Of a stretch of 64,000 nt of DNA, positions 37,100 to 48,429 are shown piece by piece. The stretch's first letter is position 1; each line of letters starts with the position of its first letter. Source of the stretch: Pseudomonas veronii (GTDB lineage Bacteria > Pseudomonadota > Gammaproteobacteria > Pseudomonadales > Pseudomonadaceae). The stretch is from contig NZ_JYLL01000001.1 in assembly GCF_001439695.1 (NCBI RefSeq), positions 186,001 to 250,000 of the forward strand. The letters run 5' to 3'. A program made the position numbers and the translations under genes. The notes under the pieces were generated by a model that saw only the letters and a list, made by a program, of their open reading frames with translations, searched no databases and was not told the origin of the DNA.

Positions 37100-37172
37100 T
37101 ATCGGGGGCAAGCCCCCTCCCACATTTGAATTGTGAACACATTCAAGTGTGGGAGGGGGCTTGCCCCCGATA
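37100..37172. repeat. REP pair with perfect 25-bp arms between thiC and cytX
   Basis: Two 25-base arms, 37100-37124 and 37148-37172, are exact reverse complements, each with its own inner palindrome GGGGGCAAGCCCCC / GGGGGCTTGCCCCC, and a 23-base AT-rich centre. Unlike the other pairs, it lies between genes that run the same way, in what would otherwise be a thiamin operon. Confidence 0.9.
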
Positions 37173-37213
37173 ACAATCTTTCAAACAACAAATGCCCCTC
37201 AGAGATTCCATCC

Positions 37214-38503
37214 TTGAGCATTCAACCCAGCACCTATTCCCCCGACATCGCAGTACCGACCGGCAAACGCGTTTTCGGCGCCCGCGATCTGTTTTCCCTG
37301 TGGTTCTCCCTCGGCATCGGCCTGATGGTCCTGCAAACCGGCGCGCTGCTCGCGCCCGGCCTGGGCCTGGCCGGTGGGTTGCTGGCGATTTTCCTCGGCA
37401 CCCTGGTCGGCGTGCTGCTGCTCGCCGCTGTCGGCGTGATCGGCAGCGACACCGGGCTGTCCGCCATGGCCGCGCTCAAGCTCAGCCTCGGCGCCAAAGG
37501 CGCGAGCCTGCCGGCATTGTTGAACCTGCTGCAACTGATCGGTTGGGGCGCGTTTGAAATCATCGTCATGCGCGATGCCGCCAGCCTGTTGGGCGCGCGG
37601 GCCTTCAGCGACGCCAGCCTGTTGGCCAGCCCGATGCTGTGGACCCTGTTTTTCGGTGGCCTGGCGACCTTGCTGGCGGTCAGTGGCCCGCTGACGTTCG
37701 TGCGCCAGATCCTGCGTAAATGGGGCATCTGGCTGCTGCTCGCGGCCTGCCTGTGGCTGACCTGGAACCTGTTCGCCAAAGCCGATCTCGCCACGCTATG
37801 GGCCCAGGCCGGTGACGGTTCGATGCCCTTCGCGGTGGGGTTTGACATCGCCATCGCCATGCCGCTGTCGTGGCTGCCGCTGATCGCCGATTATTCGCGC
37901 TTCGGCAAACGCGCGAAAAGCGTGTTCGGCGGCACGGCGCTGGGCTTTTTTATCGGCAATTTCTGGCTGATGAGCCTGGGCGTGGCCTACACCCTGGCGT
38001 TTGCGCCGAGCGGTGAAGTCAACGCGCTGTTGCTGGCGCTGGCCGGCGCGGGGCTGGGGATTCCGTTGTTGCTGATCCTGTTGGATGAGTCGGAAAACGC
38101 CTTTGCCGATATTCACTCGGCGGCCGTCTCCAGCGGGATTCTGTTGCGCCTGAAGGTCGAGCACCTGGCCTTGGCCATCGGTGTGCTCTGCACGTTGATC
38201 GCCTGCTTTGCTCCGTTGGCGCAGTACCAGAACTTTCTGCTGTTGATCGGTTCGGTATTCGCGCCGCTGTTTGGCGTGGTGCTGGTCGATCATTTCATCC
38301 TGCGCCGCCGCGGCCAGGGCGCGCTTGCCACGCTACGCTGGACGGCGTTGCTGGCCTGGCTGGGCGGCATCGGCACCTACCACTTGCTGGCCAACCTGTA
38401 TCCGGATATCGGCGCGACCCTGCCGGCACTGGCGCTGGCAGGGCTGTTGCAGTTCATCCTCGGGTGCGTCTTCAGCGGCGCGCGGGCACCAGCTCAGGCT
38501 TGA
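37214..38503 (+). CDS. cytX: Probable hydroxymethylpyrimidine transporter (CytX-like, NCS1 family)
   Basis: 429 residues, about 12 membrane segments, nucleobase:cation symporter-1 family. Its place right after thiC points to uptake of HMP, the product-side pyrimidine of thiamin synthesis, rather than cytosine. The start is a TTG (LSIQPSTYSPDIAVPTGKRV) with AGAGA upstream; reading from the ATG at 37133 would translate part of the REP arm and is rejected. Its last 32 bases overlap the converging lipoprotein gene. Confidence 0.85.
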   Translation: MSIQPSTYSPDIAVPTGKRVFGARDLFSLWFSLGIGLMVLQTGALLAPGLGLAGGLLAIFLGTLVGVLLLAAVGVIGSDTGLSAMAALKLSLGAKGASLPALLNLLQLIGWGAFEIIVMRDAASLLGARAFSDASLLASPMLWTLFFGGLATLLAVSGPLTFVRQILRKWGIWLLLAACLWLTWNLFAKADLATLWAQAGDGSMPFAVGFDIAIAMPLSWLPLIADYSRFGKRAKSVFGGTALGFFIGNFWLMSLGVAYTLAFAPSGEVNALLLALAGAGLGIPLLLILLDESENAFADIHSAAVSSGILLRLKVEHLALAIGVLCTLIACFAPLAQYQNFLLLIGSVFAPLFGVVLVDHFILRRRGQGALATLRWTALLAWLGGIGTYHLLANLYPDIGATLPALALAGLLQFILGCVFSGARAPAQA

Positions 38504-39218
38504 TGATGCCTTCCAGGCGCGAGTAAGGAATCTGCAACTCGATGTGGCCCAGGGCATACGGAGCGATCGTGGTGGTGGGGTACTTGAGGGTCACGCTGCC
38601 TGAGGTCAGCGCCACGTTCGGGGTTTTCTGGAACGGGTAGCGCTTGACGAACTCCGGCTCCAGGCTCAGGCGGGTGCTGATCAGCCAGCTGTTGTGCGCC
38701 ACCTGGGCGGCCTTCCAGAATGCTTCTTCCTTGCCGGGCAGCAGCATGTCGCTCAGCGACAGGGCTTTTTGCTGCGGGCGCGAATAGTTGATGAAGGCGC
38801 GGCCCGGTTCGCCGTGGGTGGCGCCCTGGTCCAGGTAGCTGGACAGTTCGATGATCACCAAGCCGTCATGCTGCTCGCGTACCTTGGCCTGCAAGTACAT
38901 GCTGTTGCGTGGCGCGGCGGTGCTCAGGAACTGCTCGCGATACGTCGCCAGGCTCGACGGCAACGGGTCGCTCGACCGGGTGCGGGTCATTTCCAGCAGG
39001 CGTTGTTCGATCAGTGCGTCGAGCTTGGGCTCCTTGGCAAAATGCACGGTGTCGATATTCACCAGCGGGCAATCGGCGTTGGCGCAGTCCGGCTTGCTTT
39101 GCTCGCTGGCGTCGCGGGTGGCTTCCAGCGGGGTGCTGTAGTTCGGTTGGAACAGGCTCTGGCAGGCGCCGAGCGTCAAGGCGATACACGCCACGGAGGC
39201 GATTTTTAAAAGTGACAT
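38472..39218 (-). CDS. RsiV-like (DUF3298) lipoprotein
   Basis: 248 residues. Lipoprotein signal peptide MSLLKIASVACIALTLGAC with the lipidated Cys at 19. The body has YLQAKVREQHDGLVIIELSSYLDQGATHG-type DUF3298 features and RPQQKALSLSDMLLPGKEE, as in the C-terminal domain of the anti-sigma factor RsiV. No sigma factor gene is adjacent. It overlaps the 3' end of cytX by 32 bases tail to tail, so the two transcripts are antisense there. Confidence 0.8.
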   Translation of the reverse strand: MSLLKIASVACIALTLGACQSLFQPNYSTPLEATRDASEQSKPDCANADCPLVNIDTVHFAKEPKLDALIEQRLLEMTRTRSSDPLPSSLATYREQFLSTAAPRNSMYLQAKVREQHDGLVIIELSSYLDQGATHGEPGRAFINYSRPQQKALSLSDMLLPGKEEAFWKAAQVAHNSWLISTRLSLEPEFVKRYPFQKTPNVALTSGSVTLKYPTTTIAPYALGHIELQIPYSRLEGIIKPELVPARR

Positions 39219-39410
39219 GTAGGGTCTTCGTCCGTCGATAAGAGCGAAATTCGTGGAGCTTCGACTACCGGCATGGCAGTCAGTTCGCCACTAAGCTCAT
39301 TAGAGTGAGTTTGACGCCCGCCGTCTATCCCGGCAACCGTAAAGGGGCTGCGCCAACGGGCAGGAGCGCGTTAGGATGGCGCCAATTGCACGGGCATAAC
39401 GAGGAAGGAT

Positions 39411-40028
39411 ATGACGGACATCGCGAAATCGACGCCGAGCACGATCGAGATTGTTCAGCGCGACAATGCCTATCAGGGTTTCTACAAGCTCGATCGCGTG
39501 CAACTGCGCCACGAAAAATTCGACGGCGGCATGAGCCGGGTGATCAACCGCGAGGTCTTCGTGCGGCATGACGCCGTGTGCGTGCTGCCCTACGACCCGC
39601 AGCGCGATGAAGTGGTGCTGATCGAGCAGTTTCGCGTAGGCGCCATGGGCCGCGCCGCCAACCCGTGGCTGGTGGAAATGGTCGCCGGCCTGATCGACAA
39701 GGACGAACAACCGGAGGAGGTTGCACACCGCGAAGCCGAGGAGGAAGCTGGACTGACATTCTCCGCACTGTGGCCGATCACCCAATATTTCCCTTCGCCC
39801 GGCGGCAGTACCGAATTCGTCCACTTGTACCTGGGCCGTTGCGACAGCTCGGGCGCCGGTGGCGTCCATGGACTGGAAGAAGAGGCAGAAGATATCCGCG
39901 TCAGCACCTGGGCTTTCGAAGATGCCTTGCAAGCGGTGCGTGATGGTCGGATATCCAATGCGCCCAGCATTATTGCCTTGCAATGGCTAGCGCTCAATCG
40001 CGCGGAAGTGAGGGGGTTATGGCAGTAA
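39411..40028 (+). CDS. nudF: ADP-ribose pyrophosphatase (Nudix)
   Basis: 205 residues; hydrolyses ADP-ribose to AMP and ribose 5-phosphate. The Nudix box starts at about residue 94: GLIDKDEQPEE then AHREAEEEAGL, matching GX5EX7REUXEEXGU. PGGSTEFVHLYLG downstream is typical of the ADPRase subgroup. GAGGAAGGAT precedes the ATG. It overlaps the next gene by ten bases and starts a small conserved cluster with cpdA and yqiA. Confidence 0.93.
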   Translation: MTDIAKSTPSTIEIVQRDNAYQGFYKLDRVQLRHEKFDGGMSRVINREVFVRHDAVCVLPYDPQRDEVVLIEQFRVGAMGRAANPWLVEMVAGLIDKDEQPEEVAHREAEEEAGLTFSALWPITQYFPSPGGSTEFVHLYLGRCDSSGAGGVHGLEEEAEDIRVSTWAFEDALQAVRDGRISNAPSIIALQWLALNRAEVRGLWQ

Positions 40029-40468
40029 AGGCACGGGAACGATACCGGGTTGACCTGATCGGGCTGCAAGCCGCCTGCGAGGCCAACTATGCGCGGCTGA
40101 TGCGCCTGCTGCCGGACATGCGCCACACGCCCGAGGCACGGCGCATCGCCGTGACCCATGGCGACCAGATGCTCGGCGTGCTGACCCTGGAAGTCATCGT
40201 CAATTGCCCGTACACCACCACCCTGCGCGTGCGCCAGGAGCACAGCCTGCCATGGCTGCCGGTGCCGCAACTGGAAGTGCAGGTGTACCACGATGCGCGA
40301 ATGGCCGAAGTCATCAGCGCCGAACATGCGCGACGCTTTCGCAGCATCTATCCTTACCCCAATGTGTTCATGCACCAGCCCGATGAGAAAGCACAGCTCA
40401 ATGTGTTCCTCGGTGAATGGTTGAGTCACTGTCTGGCCCTGGGCCACGAGTTCGAAGTCGTGCGGTAG
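40019..40468 (+). CDS. DUF1249 protein (YqiB-like)
   Basis: 149 residues, DUF1249. No catalytic motif, signal peptide or membrane segment is visible; conserved-looking stretches are LLPDMRHTPEARRIAV and RSIYPYPNVFMHQPDEKAQ. In E. coli the relative yqiB lies between nudF and cpdA, exactly as here, but its function is unknown. The ATG lies inside the end of nudF with AGGGGG directly upstream, so translation is probably coupled. Confidence 0.85.
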   Translation: MAVKARERYRVDLIGLQAACEANYARLMRLLPDMRHTPEARRIAVTHGDQMLGVLTLEVIVNCPYTTTLRVRQEHSLPWLPVPQLEVQVYHDARMAEVISAEHARRFRSIYPYPNVFMHQPDEKAQLNVFLGEWLSHCLALGHEFEVVR

Positions 40469-40566
40469 ATGTGAACTGCATCTGCTTCCCTGGGTTTCCT
40501 CTTTGTGTCCTGCCCCAGCATAATCGCGCCATACGTCCATTCCTGTGATTGCCTTGGGAGAGCACC

Positions 40567-41382
40567 TTGCCCCGCGTACCCACCGTGACCCCCGATGCAC
40601 CGGCAGTGCTGGTGCAACTGTCCGACAGCCATCTGTTTGCCGAGGCCGACGCCACGCTGGTGGGCATGAACACCCGCGAGAGCTTGCAACGGGTGATCGG
40701 CCTGGTGCGCGAGCAGCAGCCCCGGATCGACTTGCTGCTGGCCACGGGGGACTTGTCCCAGGACGGTACGTTGGCGTCCTATCAGCACTTCAGGGAGATG
40801 ACCGCACCCTTTGGCGTGCCGGCGCGCTGGATTCCCGGCAACCACGATGAGCCGCAGATCATGGCCCACGCCGCCCTGCACAGCGACCTGCTGGAACCGG
40901 TGGTCGACGTCGGCAATTGGCGCATTACCCTGCTCGACTCCGCCGTACCCGGTTCGGTGCCGGGTTATCTGCAGGACAGCCAGCTGCAACTGCTGGCCCA
41001 AGCCTTGAGCGAAGCGCCGCACCGCCATCATCTGGTGTGTTTCCACCATCATCCGGTGCCCGTCGGCTGTGCGTGGATGGAACCCATCGGCCTGCGCAAC
41101 CCCGAGGCACTGTTTGCCGTGCTGGACCGTTTCCCTCAGGTCCGGGCCTTGCTCTGGGGGCATGTACACCAGGAGATCGACCGCGAGCGCAACGGCGTGC
41201 GTCTGCTGGCGTCGCCGTCCACCTGCATCCAGTTCACGCCGGGCAGCGAGGACTTCAACGTCAGCACCGAGGCGCCGGGCTATCGCTGGCTGCGTCTGCA
41301 TACCGACGGGCGGTTGGAGACCGGGGTGGAACGGGTCAAAGGCTTTGCCTTTACCGTGGATTACGCCAGCAACGGCTACTGA
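40567..41382 (+). CDS. cpdA: 3',5'-cyclic-AMP phosphodiesterase
   Basis: 271-residue class III phosphodiesterase that lowers cAMP. All five metallophosphoesterase blocks are visible: LSDSHLF, ATGDLSQDG, PGNHDEP, CFHHHPVP and LWGHVHQE. The start is taken as TTG at 40567 (LPRVPTVTPDAPAVLVQ) because GGGAG lies 6-7 bases upstream; another TTG 18 bases earlier would overlap the Shine-Dalgarno. It lies in the nudF-DUF1249-cpdA-yqiA-parE cluster. Confidence 0.93.
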   Translation: MPRVPTVTPDAPAVLVQLSDSHLFAEADATLVGMNTRESLQRVIGLVREQQPRIDLLLATGDLSQDGTLASYQHFREMTAPFGVPARWIPGNHDEPQIMAHAALHSDLLEPVVDVGNWRITLLDSAVPGSVPGYLQDSQLQLLAQALSEAPHRHHLVCFHHHPVPVGCAWMEPIGLRNPEALFAVLDRFPQVRALLWGHVHQEIDRERNGVRLLASPSTCIQFTPGSEDFNVSTEAPGYRWLRLHTDGRLETGVERVKGFAFTVDYASNGY

Positions 41383-41463
41383 AGGTGGGAGGGGAAGACA
41401 GGGGACTCACCACTCCGATCCCTGTAAACTGCGCCTTTTTGGCGCAAGCACGGAGAGCCCGGC

Positions 41464-42072
41464 ATGTCCGCTTCGATCCTGTATATCCACGGTTTCAACA
41501 GCGCGCCTGCGTCGAACAAGGCCAGCCAGTTGATCCGCGTGATGGACACCCTCGGCCTGGCCGACCAACTGCGCGTGCCGGCCCTGCATCACCACCCTCG
41601 CCAGGCGATTCCTCAATTGGAGGCGGCCATCGCAGAACTGGGGCGGCCGCTGCTGGTCGGCAGCTCGCTCGGCGGCTACTATGCAACCTGTCTTGCCGAG
41701 CGCCATGGCCTCAAGGCGCTGCTGGTCAACCCGGCGGTCAGCCCCCATCGGATGTTCGACGGTTACCTGGGCACCCAGAAGAACCTCTATACCGATGAAA
41801 CCTGGGAACTGACCCACGATCACGTCACGGCGCTGGCCGAGCTGGAAGTCCCGGCGCCCCAGGATGCCGCGCGTTATCAGGTGTGGTTGCAGACCGGGGA
41901 CGAAACCCTGGATTATCGCCTCGCCCAGCAGTATTACCGGGCCTGTGCCTTGCGCATCCAGGCCGGTGGCGACCACGGTTACCAGGGGTTTGCCCGGCAG
42001 TTGCCGGCGTTGTTGAGCTTTGCCGGCATTGGCGCGGATCAGTATCAATCCTTCGATTTCTCGGCACTGTAA
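41464..42072 (+). CDS. yqiA: YqiA/YcfP-family alpha/beta hydrolase
   Basis: 202-residue esterase-like protein. ILYIHGFNSAP forms the oxyanion region, GSSLGGYYA near residue 66 is the nucleophile elbow, LQTGDETLDY supplies the acid and GGDHGYQGF the His. E. coli YqiA is an esterase on short acyl substrates and sits between cpdA and parE, as here; the physiological substrate is unknown. AGAGCCCGGC precedes the ATG. Confidence 0.9.
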   Translation: MSASILYIHGFNSAPASNKASQLIRVMDTLGLADQLRVPALHHHPRQAIPQLEAAIAELGRPLLVGSSLGGYYATCLAERHGLKALLVNPAVSPHRMFDGYLGTQKNLYTDETWELTHDHVTALAELEVPAPQDAARYQVWLQTGDETLDYRLAQQYYRACALRIQAGGDHGYQGFARQLPALLSFAGIGADQYQSFDFSAL

Positions 42073-42102
42073 TTGCCTTGGAAACCGCAGGTCACTTTTT
42101 AA

Positions 42103-44030
<1,928 letters not shown>

Positions 44031-44031
<1 letters not shown>

Positions 44032-45026
44032 TGCGTACAGGTTTCGCCCTGGCGATCCTGATGTTGAGCGGGTTGGCGGCCACCCAGGCGGTCGCCGCGC
44101 CCGTGGCTGAGCTCAAGCTGGTGTCCGAACACCCGGTGGACGGCATGCGCGGCGGTAACCTGTCGGGCCTGGCTTTGTGTGGCAACGCGTTGTGGACGGT
44201 TTCCGACCGCGACGACGACCAGATCTACCGCCTGGATATCAGCGCGCCGACCTGGCAGGCCGAAACGGTCAAGCTCGACGTGCCGCCCGTGCCTGACTCC
44301 GGCCTGCCCTGGGGGCTGCGTTCGCGCACCAAGGCGGCGTCGCTGATTCGCGGCGGCGACCTGGATTTTGAAGGCATCGGCTGCGATGCCGCGGGTAACC
44401 GCTACGTGGTCAGCGAAGCCCATGCGGCGGTGCTGAAAGTGCCGGCGAGCGGTGCGCCCGAGTGGTTGAAGATCGCCCCCGGCATGGTGCGTGAGGCCCG
44501 CGCCAGCGGCATGTTGCTGCATTTCAATGCGTTGTTCGAAGGCCTCGCGGTGAACCCCGAGGGCAATCAGATCTGGCTGGCGGCGGAGCGTGAACGGCGC
44601 GGGCTGATTTCCATCAAGCGCCAGCAAAGCGTGTGGGATTGCGCGGGCGCGTGCGTGCTGTTGAGCGAGGCCGGCCAGGAAGTGCAGCCGGCACAGTTTC
44701 CCAGTGCCAAGGCGGTGTCCAAGGACTTTTCCGACCTGGCGCTGTTCAACGGTAAGTTGTTTACCCTGGCGCGCAATGCGTTCCAGATTTGTCGGCGCGA
44801 TGCGGTCACGGCCAAGGTCGAGCTGTGCTGGTCGTTCGCCGACGAGACCCTGACGCCCGAACGGCGCTACGCCCAGCCTTATGGCCTGGCCGAAGCCCTG
44901 GTGCTGGACGCAGACGGTGCCTGGTTGGGCATCGACAATAATTTCGGCGCCCGCGCCGATGGCGAAAAACGCCCGGTGGTCTATCGTTTCGCCGCCCCCG
45001 CCGGTGGCTGGAGCGCCCAGCCATGA
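44031..45026 (+). CDS. Exported esterase-like/phytase-like beta-propeller protein
   Basis: 331 residues with a cleavable signal peptide (MRTGFALAILMLSGLAATQAVA). The mature part shows the esterase-like-activity-of-phytase pattern: NLSGLALCGNALWTVSDRDDDQ, GGDLDFEGIGCDAAGNRYVVSE, LFEGLAVNPEGNQIWLAAERE and WLGIDNNFGARADGEKRP, suggesting a calcium-binding beta-propeller in the periplasm. The real substrate is unknown. It is translationally coupled to parE and lies between the two topoisomerase IV genes, as PA4966 does in PAO1. Confidence 0.8.
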
Positions 45027-45099
45027 GCCACCCCTGTTTTGAATTGACCCGGCGCCGCGGCATTTCCGCTGCGCCTTACCAAACAATGATGAGGCCCGC

Positions 45100-47364
45100 A
45101 TGAGTGACATCCTCGCAGACAGCTTAGACGGCGTAGAACGCCGGTCGCTGGCTGACTTCACCGAAAATGCCTACCTCAACTACTCCATGTACGTGATCAT
45201 GGACCGTGCCTTGCCGCATATCGGCGACGGCCTGAAGCCCGTACAACGGCGCATCATCTACGCCATGAGTGAGTTGGGCCTGGACGCAGATTCCAAGCAC
45301 AAGAAGTCGGCGCGTACCGTCGGTGACGTGCTCGGTAAGTTCCACCCCCACGGCGACTCGGCCTGCTATGAAGCCATGGTGCTGATGGCCCAGCCGTTCA
45401 GCTACCGCTACACGCTGGTGGATGGCCAGGGGAACTGGGGTGCGCCGGATGATCCCAAGTCTTTCGCGGCCATGCGTTACACCGAGGCGCGCCTGTCGCG
45501 TTATTCGGAAGTGCTGCTCAGCGAACTGGGCCAGGGCACCGCGAACTGGGGCCCGAACTTCGACGGCACCCTCGACGAGCCCCTGGTGTTGCCGGCACGT
45601 TTGCCGAACATCCTGCTCAATGGCACCACCGGCATTGCCGTCGGCATGGCCACCGACGTACCGCCGCACAACCTGCGGGAAGTCGCCACGGCCTGCGTGC
45701 GCTTGCTCGATGAACCCAAAGCCACGGTCGAGCAGCTCTGCGAGCACATCCAGGGCCCGGATTACCCGACCGAAGCGGAAATCATCACGCCGCGTGCCGA
45801 CCTGCTGAAAATGTACGAAACCGGCAAGGGCTCGGTGCGTATGCGCGCCGTGTACCACGTCGAAGACGGCGACATCATCGTCACCGCGTTGCCGCATCAG
45901 GTGTCCGGCGCCAAGGTGCTGGAACAGATCGCCGCGCTGATGCAGGCCAAACCGTCGAAATTGCCGCAGGTCGCTGACCTGCGCGACGAGTCCGACCACG
46001 AAAACCCGTGCCGCATCGTGATTATTCCGACCAACAGCCGGGTCGACCATGAAGTGCTGATGCAGCATCTGTTCGCCAGCACCGACTTGGAGTCCAGCTA
46101 CCGGGTCAACATCAACATCATCGGCCTGGACGGCAAGCCGCAGCTGAAGAACCTGCGCAATCTGCTGGTGGAGTGGCTGGAGTTCCGCGTCCAGACCGTG
46201 CGTCGTCGCCTGCAGTTCCGCCTGGACAAGGTCGAGCGCCGCCTGCACCTGTTGGACGGCTTGCTGATTGCCTACCTCAACCTGGATGAAGTGATCCACA
46301 TCATCCGTACCGCCGAGCACCCGAAAGCCGAGCTGATCGCGCGTTTCGAGCTGAGCGAGATCCAGGCCGACTACATCCTCGACACCCGCTTGCGTCAGTT
46401 GGCGCGACTGGAAGAAATGAAGCTGCGCGACGAACAGGACGCGTTGCTCAAGGAGCAAGCCAAGCTGCAAGCCCTGCTGGGCAGCGAAACCAAGCTCAAG
46501 AAGCTGGTGCGCAGCGAGCTGATCAAAGACGCCGAGACCTATGGCGACGACCGCCGTTCGCCGATCGTTGAGCGCGCCGAAGCGAAAGCGCTGACAGAAA
46601 CCGAGCTGCTGCCAAACGAGAAAATTACTGTCGTTCTGTCGGAAAAGGGTTGGGTCCGTTCCGCCAAGGGGCATGATATCGATGCGACCGGCTTGTCGTA
46701 CAAGGCTGGCGACGGCTTCAAAACCGCCGCCGCCGGGCGGTCCAACCAGTTTGCGGTGTTTATCGACTCCACCGGGCGCAGTTACTCGGTGCCGGCCCAC
46801 ACCTTGCCGTCTGCGCGCGGGCAGGGCGAGCCGTTGACCGGGCGCCTGACGCCGCCACCGGGGGCGAGTTTCGAATGCGTGCTGCTGCCGGACGACGACT
46901 CGCTGTATGTGATCGCCTCCGACGCGGGTTACGGCTTTGTGGTCAAGGGTGAAGACCTGCAGGCCAAGAACAAAGCCGGTAAAGCACTGTTGAGCCTGCC
47001 GAATAACGCCAAGGTGATCCTGCCGCGGCCGGTGGACGATCGCGAGGGTAATTGGCTGGCGTCGGTGACCACAGAAGGGCGTTTGCTGGTGTTCAAGATC
47101 AGCGACCTGCCGCAGTTGGGCAAAGGCAAAGGCAACAAGATCATTGGTATTCCCGGCGAGCGGGTGGCCAGTCGCGAAGAGTACGTGACAGACATCGCAG
47201 TGATCCCGGAAGGCTCTACCCTGGTGCTACAGGCCGGCAAGCGCACGTTGTCGCTGCGCCCTGACGACCTTGAGCACTACAAGGGCGAGCGTGGCCGACG
47301 CGGTAATAAACTGCCTCGTGGCTTCCAGCGCGTGGATGCTTTACTGGTGGAAACGCCGGTTTAG
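45100..47364 (+). CDS. parC: DNA topoisomerase IV subunit A
   Basis: 754 residues; DNA breakage-reunion subunit. The active-site Tyr lies in [13 protein letters not shown] near residue 127. The quinolone-resistance region reads [13 protein letters not shown]; Ser87 and Glu91 are the susceptible-type residues by P. aeruginosa numbering. The C-terminal beta-propeller is complete ([21 protein letters not shown]). It follows the esterase gene by 73 bases with GATGAGG upstream of the ATG. Confidence 0.97.
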   Translation: MSDILADSLDGVERRSLADFTENAYLNYSMYVIMDRALPHIGDGLKPVQRRIIYAMSELGLDADSKHKKSARTVGDVLGKFHPHGDSACYEAMVLMAQPFSYRYTLVDGQGNWGAPDDPKSFAAMRYTEARLSRYSEVLLSELGQGTANWGPNFDGTLDEPLVLPARLPNILLNGTTGIAVGMATDVPPHNLREVATACVRLLDEPKATVEQLCEHIQGPDYPTEAEIITPRADLLKMYETGKGSVRMRAVYHVEDGDIIVTALPHQVSGAKVLEQIAALMQAKPSKLPQVADLRDESDHENPCRIVIIPTNSRVDHEVLMQHLFASTDLESSYRVNINIIGLDGKPQLKNLRNLLVEWLEFRVQTVRRRLQFRLDKVERRLHLLDGLLIAYLNLDEVIHIIRTAEHPKAELIARFELSEIQADYILDTRLRQLARLEEMKLRDEQDALLKEQAKLQALLGSETKLKKLVRSELIKDAETYGDDRRSPIVERAEAKALTETELLPNEKITVVLSEKGWVRSAKGHDIDATGLSYKAGDGFKTAAAGRSNQFAVFIDSTGRSYSVPAHTLPSARGQGEPLTGRLTPPPGASFECVLLPDDDSLYVIASDAGYGFVVKGEDLQAKNKAGKALLSLPNNAKVILPRPVDDREGNWLASVTTEGRLLVFKISDLPQLGKGKGNKIIGIPGERVASREEYVTDIAVIPEGSTLVLQAGKRTLSLRPDDLEHYKGERGRRGNKLPRGFQRVDALLVETPV

Positions 47365-47540
47365 CGCGGATTAGAGCTCTTGATCTACGATTTAACGCGT
47401 AGATCGACGCTTTCGCGCTGGAGTCATGGCGCATATTCACGGATGATATGGCCTTTCCAGCGCCGGCGTGGCCGAGCGTGTTTAGGTTATTTTTAGTATT
47501 ACATTGTGGTTTGCCTTGTGGCAGCCGCCTGGATGGGATG

Positions 47541-48248
47541 ATGACTGCTCCACGCCTTCCTTTTATTTTTATGCTCGCTGGCCTTCTGGGGTTGGCGGGT
47601 TGCAGCACGCACCAGCCGGTGTCGCTGTACCAGCTGGACAGCGGAAGTCCCGCTCAGCCAGCTCAATCGGCCGGCATGGCCGTCTTGCTGGGCCCGGTCG
47701 TCGTCGCTGACTACCTGCAACGCGAAACATTGCTGCAACGTCAGAACGACGGCAGCCTGCAAGGTTCCACCGATGGTCGTTGGGCGGGTAGTTTGTCGTC
47801 CGACATCAATCAGTTGATGTTGCGCCAGGTGGCGGGTCAGTTGGACAGTCAGCGTGTGGTCCTGGCGCCTGCGCCCGCCGGTTTTTCCCCGGATGTGCAG
47901 GTGTTGCTGACCATTACCCGACTCGACTCCGGCACCTCGCAACCGGCGATCCTCGATGCGCAATGGCGCTTGATCGACCGCCGCGGCCAGGTGCGTGATA
48001 GCCGCATCGTGCATCTGCAGGAAGAGCATGCCGGCACCACGGCGTCCCAGGTCCAGGCCCAGGGTGTGCTGTTGCAGCATCTGGCGCAGCAGTTGTCGGT
48101 GGCCCTCAAGCCATTGGCCAACCAGCAACCAGTCGCCGAGGCGCCGCGCAAGCAAGCGCCGGTACAGGCCAAGCCGGCGGCTCCGGGGAAACCGAAAATG
48201 CCGATGGCTACGCCGATCCGCACGGATATGGAAGTGTTCAGGTTCTGA
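47541..48248 (+). CDS. PqiC/YmbA-like lipoprotein (ABC-type transport auxiliary component)
   Basis: 235 residues. Lipoprotein signal MTAPRLPFIFMLAGLLGLAG with Cys21, then the PqiC-type core STHQPVSLYQLDSG...VLLGPVVVADYLQRETLLQR and a long Pro/Ala/Lys-rich tail (about 200-225). PqiC-like proteins help MCE-type lipid transporters, but no pqiA/B or mla gene is nearby. ATG at 47541 is preferred over the ATG one codon earlier because GGATGGG spaces better. A clear terminator follows. Confidence 0.82.
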   Translation: MTAPRLPFIFMLAGLLGLAGCSTHQPVSLYQLDSGSPAQPAQSAGMAVLLGPVVVADYLQRETLLQRQNDGSLQGSTDGRWAGSLSSDINQLMLRQVAGQLDSQRVVLAPAPAGFSPDVQVLLTITRLDSGTSQPAILDAQWRLIDRRGQVRDSRIVHLQEEHAGTTASQVQAQGVLLQHLAQQLSVALKPLANQQPVAEAPRKQAPVQAKPAAPGKPKMPMATPIRTDMEVFRF

Positions 48249-48266
48249 TCTGAATGGCTCCAACCC

Positions 48267-48300
48267 AAAAGGCCCGCTTATTCAGCGGGCCTTTTTGTTT
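48267..48300 (+). terminator. Intrinsic terminator after the PqiC-like gene
   Basis: Stem GGCCCGCT / AGCGGGCC with loop TATTC, preceded by AAAA and followed by TTTTTGTTT; 18 bases after the stop codon. Confidence 0.93.
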
Positions 48301-48333
48301 GTGCGCGATTTACTTGAGGCTTGTGGAGTCCAA

Positions 48334-48424
48334 ATGTGGGAGGGGGCTTGCCCCCGATAGCGATGTGTCAGTTGCCGCCGTTTTGACTGACGCGCCGTCA
48401 TCGGGGGCAAGCCCCCTCTCACAT
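48334..48424. repeat. REP pair between convergent genes
   Basis: Inverted 25-base arms at 48334-48358 and 48400-48424 that differ at one base, of the GGAGGGGGCTTGCCCCCGAT type. A small TCAGT/ACTGA stem lies in the centre. It separates the PqiC-like gene from the converging membrane-protein gene. Confidence 0.9.
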
Positions 48425-48429
48425 GTCAG

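Noticed and set aside
37133..37213. ATG at 37133 as the start of the CytX-like protein.
   Set aside because: The 27 residues it adds are read straight through a REP arm; the TTG at 37214 gives a normal NCS1 N-terminus.
45027..45099. Small gene between the phytase-like gene and parC.
   Set aside because: The gap is only 73 bases and holds no frame with a ribosome site.
47382..47405. Hairpin GATCTACG/CGTAGATC after parC as a terminator.
   Set aside because: The stem is 8 bp with an 8-base loop and no T-run follows; too weak to call.
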